Below are positions 34,309 through 44,882 of a stretch of 64,000 bases of DNA, piece by piece. The DNA lies in NCBI GenBank assembly GCA_001949185.1, contig BDGG01000011.1, forward strand, positions 1 through 64,000. The letters are read 5' to 3'. Positions within the stretch are counted from its first letter, which is position 1, and each line of letters opens with the position of its first letter. The DNA is from Ramazzottius varieornatus (lineage: Eukaryota > Tardigrada > Eutardigrada > Parachela > Ramazzottiidae). Below the pieces are notes generated by a model. That model saw nothing but the letters and a program-made list of their open reading frames with translations. It searched no databases and had not been told where the DNA came from. The position numbers were made by a program, and so were the translations under genes.

Positions 34309-34591
34309 CCAGAGTGAAACGATTTGCCTCCAGTACATTCACTGCATTGAAAGTGCGCGCTGATACACATTTCCCCAGTCAATCAATGATGTCCAAAATT
34401 AACGGCGGAACTGAAGTTACAAAAGTCGGCCCTAGTCAATCAAGGGCTAACTCACGATCAGGTGGAAAAGTCCGCGCTGTCTTGTCTTTCTACGCTCGAT
34501 TGTGGGATTGAACTTCTCCGGTGTATCAACGAGCCTGTACAGAGGCCTGTACTGCAGTGAATACACTAGAGGTTATATCGTTTCACTCTGG
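34309..34591. mobile_element. Foldback element, family C (CCAGAGTGAAACGAT ends)
   Basis: CCAGAGTGAAACGAT at the left and ATCGTTTCACTCTGG at the right are perfect inverted copies; the pairing continues inward imperfectly (TTCACTGCA blocks on both sides). 283 bases, no coding capacity. Confidence 0.65.
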
Positions 34592-34830
34592 ATGTACGAA
34601 GGAGCTGCATGCCTGTGCACGAAGGCACAGGACAGGGCTCATGGTCTTAAGCCAACTGTGAAAGCATTCGGGCCACTGAACGAAAACCCGGAAGAGCTCG
34701 ACATTCAGCCGCGTGGCTCAAAACTTAACTGCAACATGGCGAACCGTTCGGCGTGCCACTATTGCCACAGCGCGCGAGTACCAGTCGTAAGTCGGAACAG
34801 TCAAACTATCTGATACAGTATGAGACCTTT

Positions 34831-35052
34831 TACGTCAGCTCATAGATGCCGCCTGCCATACGAAGTTCGTGCCATGATCCTGGGAGGAGTGCACCCCCCA
34901 CCCCAAAACACCTGATCACAAAAAAACAGTTTGGACCCTCAGGTTAAAAAGTATTGGTGGACCTAAGCTTTAGAGGTCAGTTTACAGGAGTGCACGTCCT
35001 AGTGACGGATCATGGCACGAACTTTTTGGCTGGCGGCATCTATGCGTCAGCC
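34831..35052. mobile_element. Foldback element, family D
   Basis: ACGTCAGCTCATAGATGCCG with AGTTCGTGCCATGATC at the left pairs with GATCATGGCACGAACTTTTT and GGCGGCATCTATGCGTCAGC at the right; arms about 48 bases, total 222 bases. It abuts the TIR element beginning near 35157. Confidence 0.7.
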
Positions 35053-35156
35053 AACACAGACTCCAAGCGTGCAGAAATGTCACGTTTTGACGTAAGAATC
35101 AAAGAGGCTGAGCCCAAATGGATGCCTATAGCAGAGCCGTCCGGTGTGTGGCATTC

Positions 35157-36180
35157 TTTAGGTGCGGAAGAATGACTTGTTACTCCCCCGACGAAGATTT
35201 TCAGAAAAATTTCCTGACTTCGTAGATCGGTGTTCTCAGTAAGGCTATCCACCCATACTAGCAAGGTACGTCACTCGTTTTTCCGGCAGCCGTTTCATGC
35301 CTTTTCTGTAGGAGCATGGGAAAAGACAAAAGATGAACTGTCCGCAGCCATTTTTTGCAGCCTCTCTGGAGGAAATTGTTCTTTCTCGTTGGAGGTGCTC
35401 TAATTTCGCGATATCGTGATGATCCTTCAGTATCAGGTCCACTCTTCCTGGTATGTGAAGGAGAGTTTCCAGTTCCACCTCCCGCAGTTTTGCGGCAGCG
35501 TTTTGTTCGATGTGCACTCCAGAGCTGACTTCCAACATTGGTGCTTTGAGTCGACTGAATAATTTCGTTTAGTGAACGGCGAGGTTTTTTCACCACTACA
35601 CCCTGTGCTAGAGAGGTCTGGTCTCCCGCTACCGCTATGCCCGGCAGAATGACTTCATAGCGGTCTAGACGGTGATACACCAACCAAACAGTAACCATAA
35701 TTTTCCTTTGTGCCGCTCAGGCTTCGAAATTTTCTGCGGTCCTTCTTCTCTTCCGAAATATTTCCTTTTTTTGCTTCAGAACGCCCTATAGAGCCCAGTC
35801 ATTGTCGATGGCAACAATGCGATCTGAAATCGGTTCGCTCACATTCAGAACCGGGTGGGTAAAGAAAAGGCAACTCCGCGCTATTTGTAAGGTGCGTGCG
35901 CCAAACGGGGTATCCGATTCCCTGATTTTTTTGCCCTCGTTTTGTTCAAATGTCCAGCCATGATTTAGTGAGACACTTCAAAGCCTCGTAATGATATTCC
36001 AAGAGTTCGGGGAGAATTCTTAGTAGCGACTGCATGTACATTGGCTGCATGAGGCCAGCGTTATACGATGGCGCAGGCATAATGTACACGGAAGAACAGC
36101 GCACCTGTGCAGTTATGTAGGCATTCTCGCTACTGAGAAAAGACCCGGAAGAGCGACACAGGGCCGTTTGACTTAACACT
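35157..36180 (-). mobile_element. Partial copy of an unclassified TIR element (also at 45.7 kb)
   Basis: One terminus is visible, TTAGGTGCGGAAGAATGACT at 35157. The body is the inverted counterpart of 46990 to about 46000 in the complete copy, with roughly 70-80 percent identity by eye (AAACGGGGTATCCGATTCC versus AAACGGGGAATCCGATTCC). The minus strand carries long open pieces in shifting frames: IVAIDNDWAL, LPGIAVAGDQTSLAQGVVVK, SSGVHIEQNAAAKLREVELE and LKDHHDIAKLEHLQRERTIS. They probably formed one protein. I cannot match it to a known transposase. The far terminus was not found, so the end is approximate. Confidence 0.55.
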
Positions 36181-36639
36181 TTATACTGTTAATCCTCACT
36201 ACTATAAGACGTCGCACAAGCTATTTCTACCAGCTAAAGGGAGGTAACAGGCGGCTTGCGTACGGTACAGGCAAAGTTTGGTATGAGGAGCGGGGCCCAA
36301 CTTCGCCCGTTCGCCGAACTGGCGCATACTTCGCGCACTGACGGTTTTCTCACTATGCGTTCGCGATTAAAACCACAAATCAATTCACAAGTATCTTTGA
36401 ACACCTGGCTTCACGCCTATTCTGTCAAAAATGGCAATGAATGGAAGCTCATAACGGGGGAAATTCCACAGCGGAAGTCGTTCGGGAATTTCGTTCGATA
36501 TTAGGGAGCACGCTTTCTGCAGAGAGCACAGCAAGCCGAGCCAACTAAACCCCATGTGTGCCTGACCGAGCAGAATCACACGTTACTGAAGGGTGTGCCC
36601 AAGGTTAATGATGACGCAACACTACCGTTCTTATCCAAA

Positions 36640-36720
36640 ATCGGAACGGCGGAAACTTTGCCCACTTCCGAGCGAGAACGCGTTGTTCATACAGTGTTCA
36701 TTTGCACAATTCCTTGCTGG
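36640..36720 (+). repeat. GAAACTTTGCCCA repeat, copy 1
   Basis: GGAACGGCGGAAACTTTGCCCACTTCC resembles 39616 (AACGGCTGAAACTTTGCCCA) and 48963 (AACGGTTAGAACTTTGTCCA). Only the left part is present here. Confidence 0.4.
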
Positions 36721-36893
36721 AAGGCTATCCTTCTTCTTGTTCTTTTACCGTCCAAGGTTTGCCTTGTCTGCATGATGGATCCGAGCTGTCCTTCAACAAG
36801 ATCTACGACTTCCGAAGGCAACCCTTCTGTCCCTGCTCACCTGCGACTCACGGAGAAGTTTTGGAAACGGCAAAATGTACAAGCTCACCCAAC

Positions 36894-39173
36894 ATGGAAG
36901 CTGCCATAAGTGCAGTCAAGGATGGAATGTCCATAAGGATGGCCTCCGAGATGTATCATATACCTCACGGAACCCTCGGAAACAAAGTGAACGGAGAACA
37001 CGGAAAGAAGGTCAGACGTCTCAATACCTTCACGCTTGAAGAAGCGTCAGAAATTTGCGAAGTCCTCGGCCGTTGTTCCAAGATTGGGGTTCCCCTCGGC
37101 AAACATACCTTCACTAGAATCGTGAAGGAAATCGCCCTTACGAAAGGTAAGGCTAGTTTCTTCTAGGTTCGTACTCGTACGAAGGATAACCTTCGGGTAA
37201 TTTGTGTCAGCCAGATATTAAACATGAAATGCGCCAACAATCAACTTCCGAATGGTCACACACCAAGTATACCCTTGTCAATGGTATGCTTTTTTCCAGG
37301 CATGAACAGGGCTAAGTTTACCGACCGATGGCATCGGAAGTTCCTTGTGAGTAATCCGGAAATATCTCTGCGGATACTTAGTGCATTGAGCTTCAAGAAG
37401 TCAAGAGAATGGACGTTTAGGCGCTGCGAAGAATGGATTTCACTCCTGCAGAAGCTGAGTAACTATGGATTTCTTGATGATGCTGAAGAAATTTGGAATT
37501 TGGATGAATCAGGATTTACGTTGGCGGAGCTCTACAACAGAGTCTACGCGGAGAGAGGTGTGAAAGAAGCGGTCGGCCACGTGCAGGGGGCCGAAACAAA
37601 TCGGGAAAATATTACCCTTATGGCTATGGGGAACGCGGCTGGGAAGATGCTTCGACCGCTGGTTCTCTACAAGGGGAACATGCATATTGAATTTCGTCTT
37701 CGGGACACACACGACGCTTGCTATGTGGGCACAAATTCATCGGGACTGATGGATACAGATGTCTTAACAGAATTTCCAGACAAAGAATTCCTGACGTCTA
37801 TGACGTGCGCCAAGGTATTCGTTGTCTGAAATGCTGGTCTCAACAAACTTCTTCCATTTTGTATGAGTGGCACCAAGGTTAACCATGTGTTTTTGATCTC
37901 TGACAGAACGTTCTATTCTGCGATGGACATTCTTCTCATCTGAACTGTGTCGCGTTTCTGCTCGCTTGCCTGGAGCACGAGAAGGACATCCGAGTGGTTG
38001 TTCTTCCTTCGGGACAGACAGCTTTCTTCCAGCCGCTGGACAAAGAGGTATTCGGCGAAGTAAAGCAGAAATGGCACAAATACCTTCGGGAATCCAGGTT
38101 GGACACGTCGATTGATGTAAGTAAAGAGGGTCATGTTGCCCAAAACCGAGTTCAATGGAGATCCATGCTATTATATTCCAAACTTTGAGGTTTCGCGCCG
38201 CAACTTTCCCGCACACATCGTGATACTTTGGAAACCAGATTTCCTACCGTACTCTTTCAATTTAGGTAAGACCGTACCCTTGTACCCTTGTATTTGGATT
38301 TCTACAATCGAGGACCAGCGAAAACGTAATACAAACCAATTTAAGCTCGGTAAAAAGACTCGCCAGATCGTTTTTCTAAGTGGCGCACGTTTTCGGAAAT
38401 AATGGGTCGAAACATGCGCCACTTGAAAAACGGTTCAATCGGTTATGCATATCGTGCTAAGGTTATCTTACTGAGTTATATTCGTTTCAGGTGGGCCTTT
38501 GACGAAAGGATTCCGAAAAACCGGAATTTTTCCGTTTAACGCTGAGCTGCTGAGAGGTGCAGTAAATCCCCACTTAGAAGTCGTTGAAGAATCGGAGCTC
38601 GAAAGTGAACAGCATTTTACCGACATCGCCAAAATTTTTCGCGAAAAGATTGGTCTGACAGAAGACAGGACTACCAGCTGCCTGTTGGAAATCAGGAAGA
38701 TAATGACAGGCGAGTCGGTGGGCTCAGTCGTCGCTTTAGAGTTCCACAAGAACTCGCTCCGGAGTGCTCCTCAAAAGAAACGTCGGGAAAAAGATTCCCG
38801 TTTGGATGTTTCCAATGGAAGAATCCTTACTGAGAGTACCTACATCAGCACAAAGAAAGCCGCGATAGAAAAGAGCAAAGAGAAAGCCAAAGGTTTGAGA
38901 AACCAAAAGCGAAACATCGAGGCGGCAGAGGAAAGCGCGACAGACAGCGAAGATGAAAGCCTTAGTAACCAAGGATACCCTTGTCAAGCTCCACCAAAGC
39001 GACAGAGAAAGACGGCTAAGCAGGTGGCTGCGGAGATAGTAAGTGACGTACCCGCACCACAGTCGAGCATCGAATCTTCGGTGGAGTTTCCTGAAGGATA
39101 CCCTTCGAAGACCAAAGCAAAGCGGGCCACGGCACGAGCTCAGACCACTCCAGCTCCCAGAAAGAAGCCATAA
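36894..39173 (+). CDS. Pogo/Tigger-like DDE transposase, possibly with introns
   Basis: Exons: 36894-37146, 37300-37814, 37907 to about 38130, and about 38491-39173. The first join is clean (GTAAGG, TTCCAG, in phase). HTH: AVKDGMSIRMASEMYHIPHG with TLGNKV. Catalytic triad: EEIWNLDESGF (D1), NVLFCDGHSSH (D2) and FFQPLDKEVFG (D3). The C-terminal landmark LTKGFRKTGIFPFN is typical of the pogo superfamily. The tail is basic with a repeated GYP(C/S) motif (PPKRQRKTAKQ) and may carry nuclear-import signals. The stretch 37815-37906 lacks about 20 residues expected between the second and third exons, and the 38.1 kb donor that keeps phase is weak (GTCATG), so the gene may be damaged. No terminal repeats were identified, so it may be a domesticated copy. 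An alternative start is at 36702. Confidence 0.7.
38371..38432. repeat. CAAGTGGCGCACG hairpin, copy in a transposase intron
   Basis: TTTCTAAGTGGCGCACGT pairs with CATGCGCCACTTGAAAA, preceded by AGATCG. It lies inside the probable intron between the third and fourth coding segments of the transposase. Confidence 0.6.
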
Positions 39174-39383
39174 GCACCGGCTTCAAAAACAAAGGCCAAG
39201 ATGCTTCCATTACCAAAAGCTAAAACTAGAGTCTCTCCTGTAAAGTCGAAGGCTAAGAAGACTTAGGACTTAGATGGCATTTGAACGTTAATCCTTGTAA
39301 AGAGAAGTCTACTGCTTAGCCGCTATAACGTTTTGCCTTTTCGCGGAAGGAAACCGTAACGAGTCGGCAAACAAACTCCACAT

Positions 39384-39480
39384 GATCGTTTCCCCAAGTG
39401 GTGCACGCTACCAGTAACTATTACTAGAAACGTGCGCATGTTGAAGCTCGACAAGATCGTTTTCCCAAGTGACGCACGCT
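39384..39480. repeat. CAAGTGGCGCACG family, diverged pair
   Basis: CCCCAAGTGGTGCACGCT at 39392 faces ACGTGCGCATGTTG near 39430; a second left half, AGATCGTTTTCCCAAGTGAC, follows at 39454. It lies about 220 bases after the transposase stop codon. Confidence 0.5.
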
Positions 39481-39611
39481 TCTGTCCAATTAAACTGATA
39501 TATCCGCTACTTAAGACAATAATCAGTCGCAACATCGCATATCTGACACTGAAAGTAGAAATAAAGTGTGTACGCGGCAGGTGTACATTGGCATCCGCCT
39601 TGATTCCTATG

Positions 39612-39745
39612 GAAAACCAGAACGGCTGAAACTTTGCCCACTCTTCCTCGGTCGCCTCATGGCGGTCAACGCGATCAGCTGATTTTGACCGAGCTAGGCA
39701 GCCAACATTGCCACCTGCAGAACTTGACTGGGCGAAGTATTCACG
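39612..39745. repeat. GAAACTTTGCCCA hairpin-like repeat, copy 2
   Basis: GAAACTTTGCCCACTC at the left and GACTGGGCGAAGTATTC at the right are imperfect inverted ends; the inner CAACATTGCCACCTGCAGAA also occurs at 49040 (CAACGCCACCTTCAGAA). Related copy at 48963-49075. Confidence 0.45.
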
Positions 39746-42700
39746 CAAGCAATATTGCAAAGTGTTTTCAGTGCTATGCACACTTCTGGTGGGATTCCTT
39801 TGCAAAAATGCATATTTTGGAACGTCGCACAAGACTGAATTTTGAAGTAATGTTTCCGGGAACAAAAACATTTCTTATCTCAGAAACTAGTCTCAGTCTT
39901 TTCAGTCTATCTGGATTTCTACTACGTCTAAATCAGTTTCGGTCTTCTGAATATCAGTGTTAGTCCCGCTATGCCAGTTTCCGTCAATGACATTTCATAG
40001 AAATTTTAATGGCATTTCACGGAAAAGTCAGCTTGAAATGTCGTCCAACAATGTCACACAAAAACTTCATTCAGTCTGAGCAAGCCATTCTCCACATTGC
40101 TAACGAACTTCCGGATCGGGGTATCGATAGCTAAGCTCGGTTTCACCAACCATAAACCCCAAGACTTTCCAAACGGTGAGCTTCCTGCAGAATATTTCCG
40201 CCCAGAGCTGGCTTTGAATTGAAACATGTAAAGATTGAAACATGCAAGAATTACGACGATTCAACCGCTTTGGCTGTTGTCCCGGTTATTGATCGTCTGA
40301 TTGAGTAGCATTTCCCGTTTTGATTTCAAATAAACCTTAATTGACTGAAACCACTGCACGCGTGTAGCCGGGCTTGGTCTACGCGTACGACTGCGTACAG
40401 GGTCGTACCTTATGAGGATCAAAGGTCTTATCAGCTGATCTTTCCCGGTAGCGGGATGATCAAGAGGTAATCTCAACTTTCTGGAACGGCCATTTGAGAG
40501 TCGTGCGACCTGTTTGAACATTCGAAGCCCAATTTGGGTGGAAATGGTCTGCAGGAAGCTCACTGTTTGGAAAGTCTTGGGATCTATGGTTGGTGAAATA
40601 GAGCTTTTGTGCCGGATTAGGGGATTCCTAATTATCGTTTTAATAGTGGTGTCTGTAGCAAGTCAGAAGTAAAGCAGGGCTTCGATGGAGGTGCCTATAG
40701 CCATTTCATCATGAAAATATTGATAGAATAGACAGTTGGATACGAAATCCGAGCGGCGCAAGAAATCCAGTTAGCGCACAGGCCTACATTTACCCACTTC
40801 TTGCGTAATTTGTATGAGGTTGAGCGAAGCAGGCGATTTGCGTGACTTCTCCGGAAGGTTGTGCAAAACCTCGCTTCTTTCTCGTGGACCACTTTGAAAA
40901 CAGACGTCAAATCAAACTAAATCTTTATTTTGACCGAGTAATGGAGACAGAAGTTTCAGTTTTAGCTGCTCCAAGCTGAAACTTATCAGAAACCGCGTAT
41001 AGTTTGGTAAGAATAGTCACATTTTAAGGTAAAGAATATTCACAGTTAACAAAGTGATGAAAGCTACAATTAAAGACGGAGTTAAGCTGCAGTTGTATGG
41101 AAAAACCAAAAGCAACAGTTAGATCGAGAATATCCATTATCTCTTAAGTTGCGAAAGTCACAGTTAAGCGTACAATTATCGCTACAGCTTGACCGAAAAC
41201 CCATATTCGACGTCGTATCTCAAACGACGCGGTTAGAACCACAGCTGATGCTTTGTGGACATATCTTAGGATGAAGTAAACGACCTGGGAAAAACTTTTG
41301 GAAAGACCCGCCGAAAGATGCAATTGATTAGTTACTCGGATTACTTACGCACTCGATTAACGCCTTTAACGGAGGCCGTTTTTGATCGGGAATTAGCCAC
41401 CGATCACATTAGTGAGTCCAGCCGGTTCGGCTCCGCCCGCGTTCTCGGTTAATTCAGTTTATTGCGGTAGTCGGGTGGCGTATCAACCTCTGGAATAACG
41501 CAGTTCATTTCAGACTATTAGCAAACACATTATTATTTTTTCTCGAAGCTCAGCTCAGCTCGCCGGGCTCTGTCCAGTGCCCTAACAAACGCTCACAATC
41601 CGAATTCGATTAGAATGTCGAGTCTAGTCACTGCTGATCCAGTTTGAATTCCCAATCAGACATAGCAAAGCATGGTCCACACTCCGAAATTTCATTGGAA
41701 ACTTTCCGGATAACCTCAAACCAGGAGGAGTTGTGATCAAGGAAAAACACCATTGTCCTATTGTTTTAGTACGATGGTGACGAGGATCACTCCACTGGTC
41801 TGTTCGCGGCATCTTTACTTCCTTTTCGAGACCGCCATTGAAGGTTGACTTTTATGAGGTTATTAATTTCTGGGCAAAAGCTCCTGGAGTGAAAATAGGG
41901 AAGGAGTTGTAGGTACTGCGATACTTCATTCTATTCTACTTTTCCAATCTTTCCTCGTGGAGAGTTGAACTTCCAAGTATCTTGTCGGTCTGTACCTACG
42001 TGTCAATTGCAAACTCAAAAATCCGCATTCCAAAATCGGATTATTATTGAAGTTAAATCCTGCTTTCACACTGCGCGACTGTATTCATTTGGCAGCTCTT
42101 CGCAAAGGTAACCAGTTCTGTATTTTTCTCCCTGAAAGTGGTACGAGTTTTCACGGGAACTCAGGTAAATTATATTGACAGTTCTCTCAGAGCCGACAGT
42201 AAAGTATCTTAGCCTTCAACGAAGTATCTCTTGTGTTTTTCTTCATTTAAGGCAAGCTGCGAGCGCGCCGCAGGCGAAGCGAACAGCTTGTACACTCTTC
42301 CTATCAATGCGGTCAGCAGTTTGCCGAGCGATCTGAAAGAACTGACGGATTATCGACGAGGTGAGATTTGAATGTAGCACCCATCTGAGGTTGGTAGCAG
42401 ATGGTACTCGGATTGTAGGTAGGATGACGAAGAAAGAAGGCTCTTAACTACTGTAACGCAAGAGGAATTGCTGCTGCTGCTGCTGCTGGACTTCTCCCAT
42501 CATGTAAACAACCCTTCTTCCGCGCTCTTCTGTGATACTGATTGTTCTGAGCGCGCAATTTCTCCCATATGGCTGCTCTGGTCCATCCACCAGACGGACT
42601 TAACGGTGTTAACGTTCTTGTTCATCCTGGTTAGCCGACATCCCGGCGTCCACTGTGCCAGTCTGATAAATTACCCTCGTGTACAAGACCACTAACTTTG

Positions 42701-42874
42701 GCCCGAACCGTCGTATTTCCCAGAAAAGCGAACAGGCCATGGCTCGAAAAGTCAACAATAAACTGCAGAACGGCAAGAATGTGACCAAGAACGAGAAGGA
42801 TGAGCGTATTTTGTTGGAGGAGAACGAGACTGCAGGTTAAGAAGCGGTCGCCAAGTAATCGCCTACACGCTCTC
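39746..42874. other. Gene-poor stretch
   Basis: Three kilobases without a supported gene on either strand. Open frames are short and have no recognisable motifs. A (CTG)n microsatellite of about six units lies at 42471-42488. Otherwise nothing stands out. Confidence 0.4.
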
Positions 42875-43246
42875 TTATAATGATCTGTCGGCACCTCTGG
42901 CACAGCGGTTCTGATATCTACTACCGCCTAATTTTTCGTGAATTTTTTCTGATTTGCTCGATTCCAGGCCTGTGGATGGGAACAATTTATATGATGTATG
43001 TAGGTATCTGTCTCTGCTGGATTCTTCAGAATAATCTGCATCGCTGATAAGAATTTTCAGCGAGCCCTCACCATCAATATAAGAAAACCCTGGGTCCAGT
43101 GCTCCGTCACTAGGCCGTTCGGAATATGACGTCGTCCAAAGGAGGAGACCGGGGTCACACAAAAATCGTCCATTGACCGAAAAAGTTCGACAAAACTGTC
43201 GCGCTATAGCCGATCGCGTCTCATAGTCCACCAGTTTCCATAGCAA
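42875..43246 (-). CDS. Unassigned 123-residue ORF
   Basis: A single open frame with coding-like composition: MLWKLVDYETRSAIARQF, CDPGLLLWTTSYSERPSD, SYIDGEGSLKILISDADYSE. No signal peptide, domain or splice partner was recognised. It could be a small gene, an exon or a chance frame. Confidence 0.3.
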   Translation of the reverse strand: MLWKLVDYETRSAIARQFCRTFSVNGRFLCDPGLLLWTTSYSERPSDGALDPGFSYIDGEGSLKILISDADYSEESSRDRYLHTSYKLFPSTGLESSKSEKIHEKLGGSRYQNRCARGADRSL

Positions 43247-43710
43247 TCGGTCCCAAAGTAGGTCCGGTGGGGCCCCAACGCGAATGCAGCTTTCTGCCTA
43301 TATATAAAGGTAGGTCAATTAATCCTTATACAACACCAGATGGTTGGTTTTGATGAGGACGCTCGATGACCAATGCGCACCTCTGCGCACCCACAGGTGA
43401 CCGTTGACCAGTGGTCTCCCTTTCTGCTGACTACTTACCGCTGTAGGAAGGGAAGTTTCACCTTGACAAGGGTCCGTGCGACTTAACTTTTTAGAATCAA
43501 TTTGGCAAGCCGTACGAGCTGACCACTGCGTTTCAGGCAGTAGGAGTGGACACTTGGTTTTCGGTCGCGACAGCCAGGGTTGCCCACTACGGTCTGGCAC
43601 CTTAAATTTTACAGCTGGTTTTGGAGCGGCGAGCAGTTCTGTATTCGCGCATGATTCATGCATCTAATCAGTCAATACACCGTTGTGCGTGCTGATGAGT
43701 CATGTGGAAA

Positions 43711-43867
43711 TACTGTAGTGCTACTAAATCATCGCGCACTCAACCACGTGAACACTAAATGATGCCCGGGTGAGAGACAGCGGGGTTAACTGATAACATC
43801 TTATCACACTGGACAGCGATGACTCGTCACGTGGTTCAGTGCGCGATAATTTGGTAGCACTATAGTA
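43711..43867. mobile_element. Foldback MITE, family E
   Basis: TACTGTAGTGCTACTAAATC at the left pairs with ATTTGGTAGCACTATAGTA at the right; arms of about 41 bases share ATCGCGCACT and CCACGTGA, total 157 bases. The TACTGTA start recalls family B at 21.8 kb, but the arms differ. Confidence 0.7.
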
Positions 43868-44143
43868 CCGAACTGCCCGCCGCTCCAAGACTGACTGTAG
43901 ATTTAAGGCGCCAGAAGTTTAACCGCAGCGGGCATCCCTGATGACAGCCAGCCAAGTGCACTTCTGCTCAAAGCCGTCGTTTCCTTCTTGATATCATTTA
44001 CTTTTTGTTTTGACTCCGATCTTCCTGACTGAAACCGACTACGTTCAATATTCTGGGTTGTAACAATAGCCGGTCTCAGACTGTACTGTCCTAGGGAGCT
44101 CTGCGCAAGCGTTCCAGACAAAAAAACGTGCAATTATTAGCCC

Positions 44144-44220
44144 GGTCCAAAGTCTTTTGTAATTATTTACAAAAGGTCATATCTTGATCACCATCATCCG
44201 ATCACTTTGAACTTTGGACC
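44144..44220. repeat. Short inverted repeat (GGTCCAAAGT ends)
   Basis: GGTCCAAAGT and ACTTTGGACC enclose 57 bases that include a second palindrome, CTTTTGTAATTATTTACAAAAG. No coding capacity. Confidence 0.5.
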
Positions 44221-44882
44221 AGAAGTAGCGCCGATGACTGATGCACAACCGACCCAAGGTGCCCCAGATGAAAACAATTGACGCCTGAACAATTTTGGCC
44301 ACTAAACTAATCACCCAGTCCGAAATGACTTTCTTCAAATCATCTTCGCTCGTGTTTCTAAAATTAGAAAAAAACTCAGCCTTGCCTCACCCACGACTGA
44401 TTCTAGTCGATCGAGAAAATTTAAGATTTCATTCGAGCCAACACCGAGTTAAGCAGTCCGTCGGGAGTACCACTTTTGAAGTGAATGCGAAACCACACAT
44501 TCGTCGATTGTGTCGAAAAAAATATAGGTATGTCAGAACAGCGCTACTCGTCCGAATATGTTCGTGTATCCGACCGCACACAAGACAATGAAAACGTAAA
44601 TTTTAGTAAAAGAACGAGACCCACGCTTTCAGATATGAAAGCAAAAATTGCACCTAGTTGATCTTTAGCCATGATTAAACAAGTTGGTGGACTCGTCGTG
44701 TGGTGGCACTAAAGCATCAATGGCCATCAAATCCATCGACAGCAGAGGCGGCCTAGTTACGAGTGTTTATCTCGTTCGGCTCAATTGTGCTACGAGCTGA
44801 CTATGAACTAATTAAGGTGCATTCATGTTCAGACGCATTCACCTCACCTCAAGTCTGAGTTTGCTACTTTTGATCATTGTAA